A stretch of DNA of 64,000 nt from Epiperipatus broadwayi (taxonomy: Eukaryota > Onychophora > Udeonychophora > Euonychophora > Peripatidae), in NCBI GenBank assembly GCA_028023455.1, contig JAQFVV010012400.1:15121490-15185489 (forward strand), read 5' to 3'. The notes below the pieces were generated by a model. It made no database searches and had not been told where the DNA came from. It saw only the letters and a program-made list of their open reading frames with translations. Below, one piece after another: positions 60,115 to 64,000 of this stretch. Position 1 is the first letter of the stretch. The number at the start of each line of letters is the position of its first letter. A program made the translations under genes and the position numbers.

Positions 60115-61985
60115 TTAATACTAATTTATATCTTCTCTAATTAACAATTATAAATAAGTGTTTTTTTGTTTTACATAATAGTGAGAAGTAAAACTATATA
60201 TATTCTTCATTGTAAAACACAATTGTAAAACTCCTAAAGTTTAGCAATTACTAATGTCTACTTTACAGATTCCCTAAGAAACTGTTCAGGAAACCCTTAC
60301 CTTACAGTGGCCTATTCAAAGACTGATTTACCTTATTACCTATCATATAAACAAGCAAGGCAAAAAAAAAAAAAACATTAATCAAATATATTTTTTAACC
60401 AGCTATTTCCAATTTAGATAATTTCATGTACTACATTATGATTCACTTTCTGCAAAATCTTGCTTACATCAAATTTTTAGATAGATTAAATTCCCATTCA
60501 GGAGTATATACATTAACATAACCTTCATATCTTGTTTTGTATCAAGCTCTGTAAATATTTCTTCTGATTTATCGTAATGCCAAATTCTGCCAAAGAATAT
60601 AAAAATAAGCATTGAAATAAATCACAAAAAAATATTAAGAGTATGAGTTAAATAAGATCTGAAGACTGGGTTGACTTATATATAAAATTTTTAACATTTT
60701 TGATATTTGATGTGTGTCTGAATTTATCTCAATCAAGTTAAGTAACAGATAGCATGGATGTATGTAAATAAAAATCCTAAATGAAAAATAAAAATGTCTG
60801 CTTTATACACTCATGCATAATTTTGTTTTTCATTTTCTGAAATATTTTTAATTTCTAAATTAAAAAACAATTGAAATTAGTGTTCAATCTATTTCAAGAT
60901 AATTATTTTATTATAATATAGATAGAACCTATTATTCAAAAACTTTTATTATCAAACTAAAACTCTAAAGGTGTTTATCCATCTTTTACAATAAATTAGT
61001 TTGTATACACATTTACATCAGAATTTTTTTTAAAGTCACAAAATACCTATAAATTAATAATTCTATTTGCAGTAAATGGACTTTTTTTTCTCTGTCTTAG
61101 GCAAAAATTTGGATTTACGATGAAGGGGTAAAAGATCTGTATTTTTTTAATTTGAAAAATGCATAAACCTGGAAAAGCCTTGGAACTAAGAACTTTAGAA
61201 TAATGTTTTATTACAATTGCAAACAATTTCTGTTCAGAATTAAACAGAGAAACTGATTAAAGAATTTTTTTAAAGAGGTACTTAAAATCTCCTATAAGAC
61301 ATAAATTTCAAGGTCAAATACATTAAAAATAATTATGTTGTAATATTATATAATTATCCATAATGTACATTTGTTATTGAAGAAAAAAAAAAGCAATATA
61401 CTTTCAATTGTCTATAATTAAAAAAAAAACATGGCACGCATTCAGAAATTTATAATGTAGCATTGAAATTGGGATGTTGGAAGAAACTATATTAAAAGCC
61501 TGTGGAAAGCAATAGAAAACAACCTTTAGAGGGGAAAAAAATGCAAAAAAAAAAAATTGAGAATTTTTGATAAATTATAGAATTATTTATTTATCATATG
61601 GTCAAATTAGAAAATGAAATAATTTTTGAGATTAAAAAGTATTCAACTAAATACTTTGATGCTTTTTTATTAATCATTTTAACCATTTTACCATTGGGTT
61701 AAATTTTTGGTTAACATAGATAAAAGCTTATCTTTATCACATAAATTATGAATAAATTCTTCCCTTATTTTCAATGTATCCTTCCTTTTAATAATAGTCA
61801 AGTATATCTTTTTTTTAATAACTATTTTATTCTTGTGAATCCATCTTTATCATTTAACATGTTTTATTCTAATGTCTAATTACTCTATTTCTACAATTAT
61901 TTTCTAAACACATTTATATAACTTTATGGATTTCATATTACAATTTGCCATTTAGCTTTCTATATTCTCATTTAAATATATTAAT
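60115..61985. other. AT-rich spacer, no gene recognised
   Basis: No gene or element recognised. Short open frames are compositional. Confidence 0.4.
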
Positions 61986-61997
61986 AGAAGGATTGTT

Positions 61998-62290
61998 TTT
62001 ATATGTTGGACTACTTTCATCATATAGGTAGGCTTATATATAGATAATCTCTAAGCATAAGCGTACACTTATGCTTTTCAAATCAATACTCACGAGAAGT
62101 GCATAAAAACTTGTAAAAGTGCACGACTGGAGTTGTTCCTTTTTTATAATATTGAATGTTTTTTAGAAAAATTCAAACTTTATTTTTCCTTTTCCACATA
62201 CATTCAATTGCTTTTAATAATGCATAGTTAATATGTGACATGTTTCCCATAGTATTCTTCTTTCTTCTTCAGACCTTGATAAATTGGCTT
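61998..62290 (-). repeat. Diverged copy of the PLE-tail repeat seen at 17.2-17.8 kb
   Basis: TTGGACTACTTTCATCAT near 62010 and TTCAAACTTTATTTTTCC near 62173, then ACATGTTTCCCATAGTATTC and TTCTTTCTTCTTCAGACC, follow the left arm of the 17-kb palindrome in the same order. The minus strand retains CTGAAGA (62272-62266) and GAAA (62246-62243), but stem I no longer pairs. About 120 bp of unrelated sequence near 62030-62150 separates the two blocks. Confidence 0.5.
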
Positions 62291-62299
62291 ATAACAGCC

Positions 62300-63125
62300 T
62301 AGCACAAGAAATAAAATGAGTGGCCTTTAGATTTGTAAATATTAAAATTGAGATGACATTATAGCCAAGTAGGCTATTCTGCCAAAAACAAGTCAGTCAA
62401 AATTTAATATGCCTATTTATGTTAATCCTCCTGACTTCTTTACTGCTTCTTTTAAGGACAAAATACAAAACATTGTGAATTATCAGAGGAGATTGATTTA
62501 TCAAGTTTTTGCCATTGTCATATGAGAAACTTCTTAAAACATTCTTCTTTTTCCTTTTTCTCTCCCTAAAATATGATCATTGGTATGTATATGATCTGTT
62601 AGTTTAAATATCTGACTTTTCCTCTCTAATCATGCTTCATATTCTTTTAATTATTTTTTAATGGAAAAACAAATGTTAATCAATTTGATTGATTGATTGA
62701 TTTCAAAAAGAATAGTGATACTGAATGGGGAGTACAAATAACCATGACAAAAATGTAAACAATATATAAATAGTACTGCAGAACATTGGATTTATTTTCA
62801 AATATTTATAATAGCATATGTATGCAATATATGAGTATCAATATTTTATTTTATTGATTGTTAATTTATTTTAAAATACAAAGGTTTGAATTAAATAAAC
62901 ATAAAATTAATTTTATCTGAAAATGATTACAATAATAATAAATTATAAAGTTAAAAAGAACTCATAAAGTTAAAAAAGACAATCAAAGGCTTTATTTTCA
63001 AGCACCCTCTTCCCTAATTTTGGCATTAAAATTTTACCTTTAAATTTAAAAGCACACTTGAAGATTTCTTATATGTTAAATTTCCAAATAATGGCTAATA
63101 ATTTTCAGGATTTTCACTTTTATAA
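62300..63125. other. AT-rich spacer, no gene recognised
   Basis: Contains a short TTGATTGATTGATTGATT run near 62683. No other feature. Confidence 0.4.
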
Positions 63126-63126
63126 A

Positions 63127-63770
63127 TTACTTTTTTTTTTCTCAGTGATGAAATGTTTATTCATCTAAAAAAAACAACAGATACAGTAAAATAAATGAAA
63201 TTACAGGAGCAACATGGTAAGAGGGGAAGGATACATGTAAAAAGGGAATGGGAAGTGGAGAGGGGAAATGGTGTGTAGTCCAGGCCGGACAGAAATGCAT
63301 GTCTTTGTGATTGAGTCCTATGACAGAGGCTGAGAAGATGGAAGTTGGAGGATTGCCCAAGTGTCTGTGAGGAGTGGAGGTGGGGCTAGTTTGGTATCTC
63401 GGGTTTTGAGAGTGCGAATTAGATCCAAGAGCTTTTGATTGACTGGATGTACTCTCTGGTCAAGGACAATGGCACATCGGAACAACCAGAGAGCATAGAT
63501 GAGAAAAACTGATAGTCTAATAGCTGCAAAGACCCCTGTTTCTATGGATTCTTGGAGGTTGAAGATGGTACTCCTGTACGAGGAAAGGCAGGAGTTGATG
63601 ACATTTCTCATGCCAAGCAGAAAAGGACATTTAAGCAGGAAGTGCTGGAGGGTTTCGCTGTTAGTTTTACAGAGCTGGCATATGGGAGAGATCTTGGTGA
63701 AACCCCTATGGTTGACCAAAAATTGATTTGTGGGGAGTGAAGATTGATTTTGAGGAGGACATCACTTTTC
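63127..63770 (-). pseudogene. 3' end of a poly(A) LINE with C-terminal cysteine motif, reverse strand
   Basis: On the minus strand it reads SLPTNQF...HRGFTKISPIC then QLCKTNSETLQHFLLKCP, a CxxC...H...C motif, and ends TLKTRDTKLAPPPLLTDTW then AILQLPSSQPLS and a stop near 63318. About 150 bp of 3' UTR follow, with AATAAA (complement near 63158) and a poly(A) tail (T run about 63130-63140). The frame is open for about 133 codons, so it is younger than the homologous 20-kb copy. The RT domain is missing, typical 5' truncation. A host gene is unlikely given the second genomic copy and the tail. Confidence 0.75.
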
Positions 63771-64000
63771 TTTTATTTATTATTGTATGGTGTTATGTGA
63801 AGTTTTAGTACTAGATAAACTTTCTGTATTTTTTTTTTGCACTGTTTTTTTTTTTTTTAATCTTTACAAGATTTAATGTAATCTTTTATTTTATTTGATC
63901 AATAACAATTTCTTACCTTACATCCTAAAGACAGTCTAGATACTATATTGTATTTTTAAGTAGTTTGTAACATCTACATTTTCATTCACTTACAATAATT
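63771..64000. other. AT-rich spacer at window end
   Basis: T-rich homopolymers. Nothing recognised. Confidence 0.4.

Noticed and set aside
1-64000. CRISPR arrays, bacterial operons, rRNA or organelle genes
   Set aside because: No spaced short repeats, Shine-Dalgarno-organised ORFs, rRNA or mitochondrial genes. Content is nuclear eukaryotic.

Overview
This window is strongly AT-rich eukaryotic DNA, almost certainly from an invertebrate animal. No host protein-coding gene, rRNA or free-standing functional tRNA gene can be supported. It reads as intergenic or intronic sequence packed with transposable elements of different ages. The host cannot be named from the sequence alone. The metazoan assignment rests on the element mix: RTE-like LINE, other non-LTR relics, Penelope-like (PLE) fragments, GTF2IRD2/ZBED-type hAT transposases, a mariner relic, hAT MITEs, tRNA-derived SINEs and a hammerhead-ribozyme repeat.

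Layout. 0-5 kb: a hAT MITE with perfect 8-bp target duplications (39-509), a decayed hAT transposon on the minus strand (about 1283-3704) and a tRNA-SINE. 5.1-8.43 kb: an apparently intact RTE-like LINE with one open ORF carrying endonuclease and reverse transcriptase domains. 8.5-14.7 kb: AT-rich spacer, SINEs, an 81-bp near-perfect hairpin, and a degenerate repeat split by a hAT MITE. 15-18.8 kb: a PLE 3' fragment (GIY-YIG endonuclease) followed by a hammerhead-like fold, a 0.6-kb palindrome of two head-to-head tRNA-like elements with hammerhead-like tails, and an old RTE fragment. 20-23.3 kb: the 3' end of a second LINE family and a decayed RTE copy. 23.6-28.2 kb: a large inverted repeat with arms of about 1.9 kb around a unique spacer of about 0.9 kb. 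30.6-32.4 kb: relics of a third LINE type. 33.1-34.07 kb: a direct tandem array with a unit of about 422 bp and a very well-formed type I hammerhead ribozyme at each complete junction. 36.9-46.7 kb: dispersed repeats, a mariner pseudogene and a second hAT transposase pseudogene. 46.9-54.3 kb: two patches with more CpG, several hairpins and exon-like sequence but no recognisable protein. 55.6-64 kb: a third hAT MITE, an inverted-repeat element containing a hammerhead-like fold, a PLE tail, and a LINE 3' end on the minus strand.

The most notable theme is self-cleaving RNA. The 33-kb array resembles the metazoan 'retrozymes' (small circular-RNA retroelements), with monomers of 421 and 424 nt between predicted cleavage sites. 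Hammerhead-like folds, mostly decayed at CpG positions, also recur at PLE-linked loci near 15.06, 17.4, 17.67, 58.07 and 60.09 kb, with a remnant near 62.25 kb. All fold and homology calls were made by eye; no alignment, folding or database search was run.
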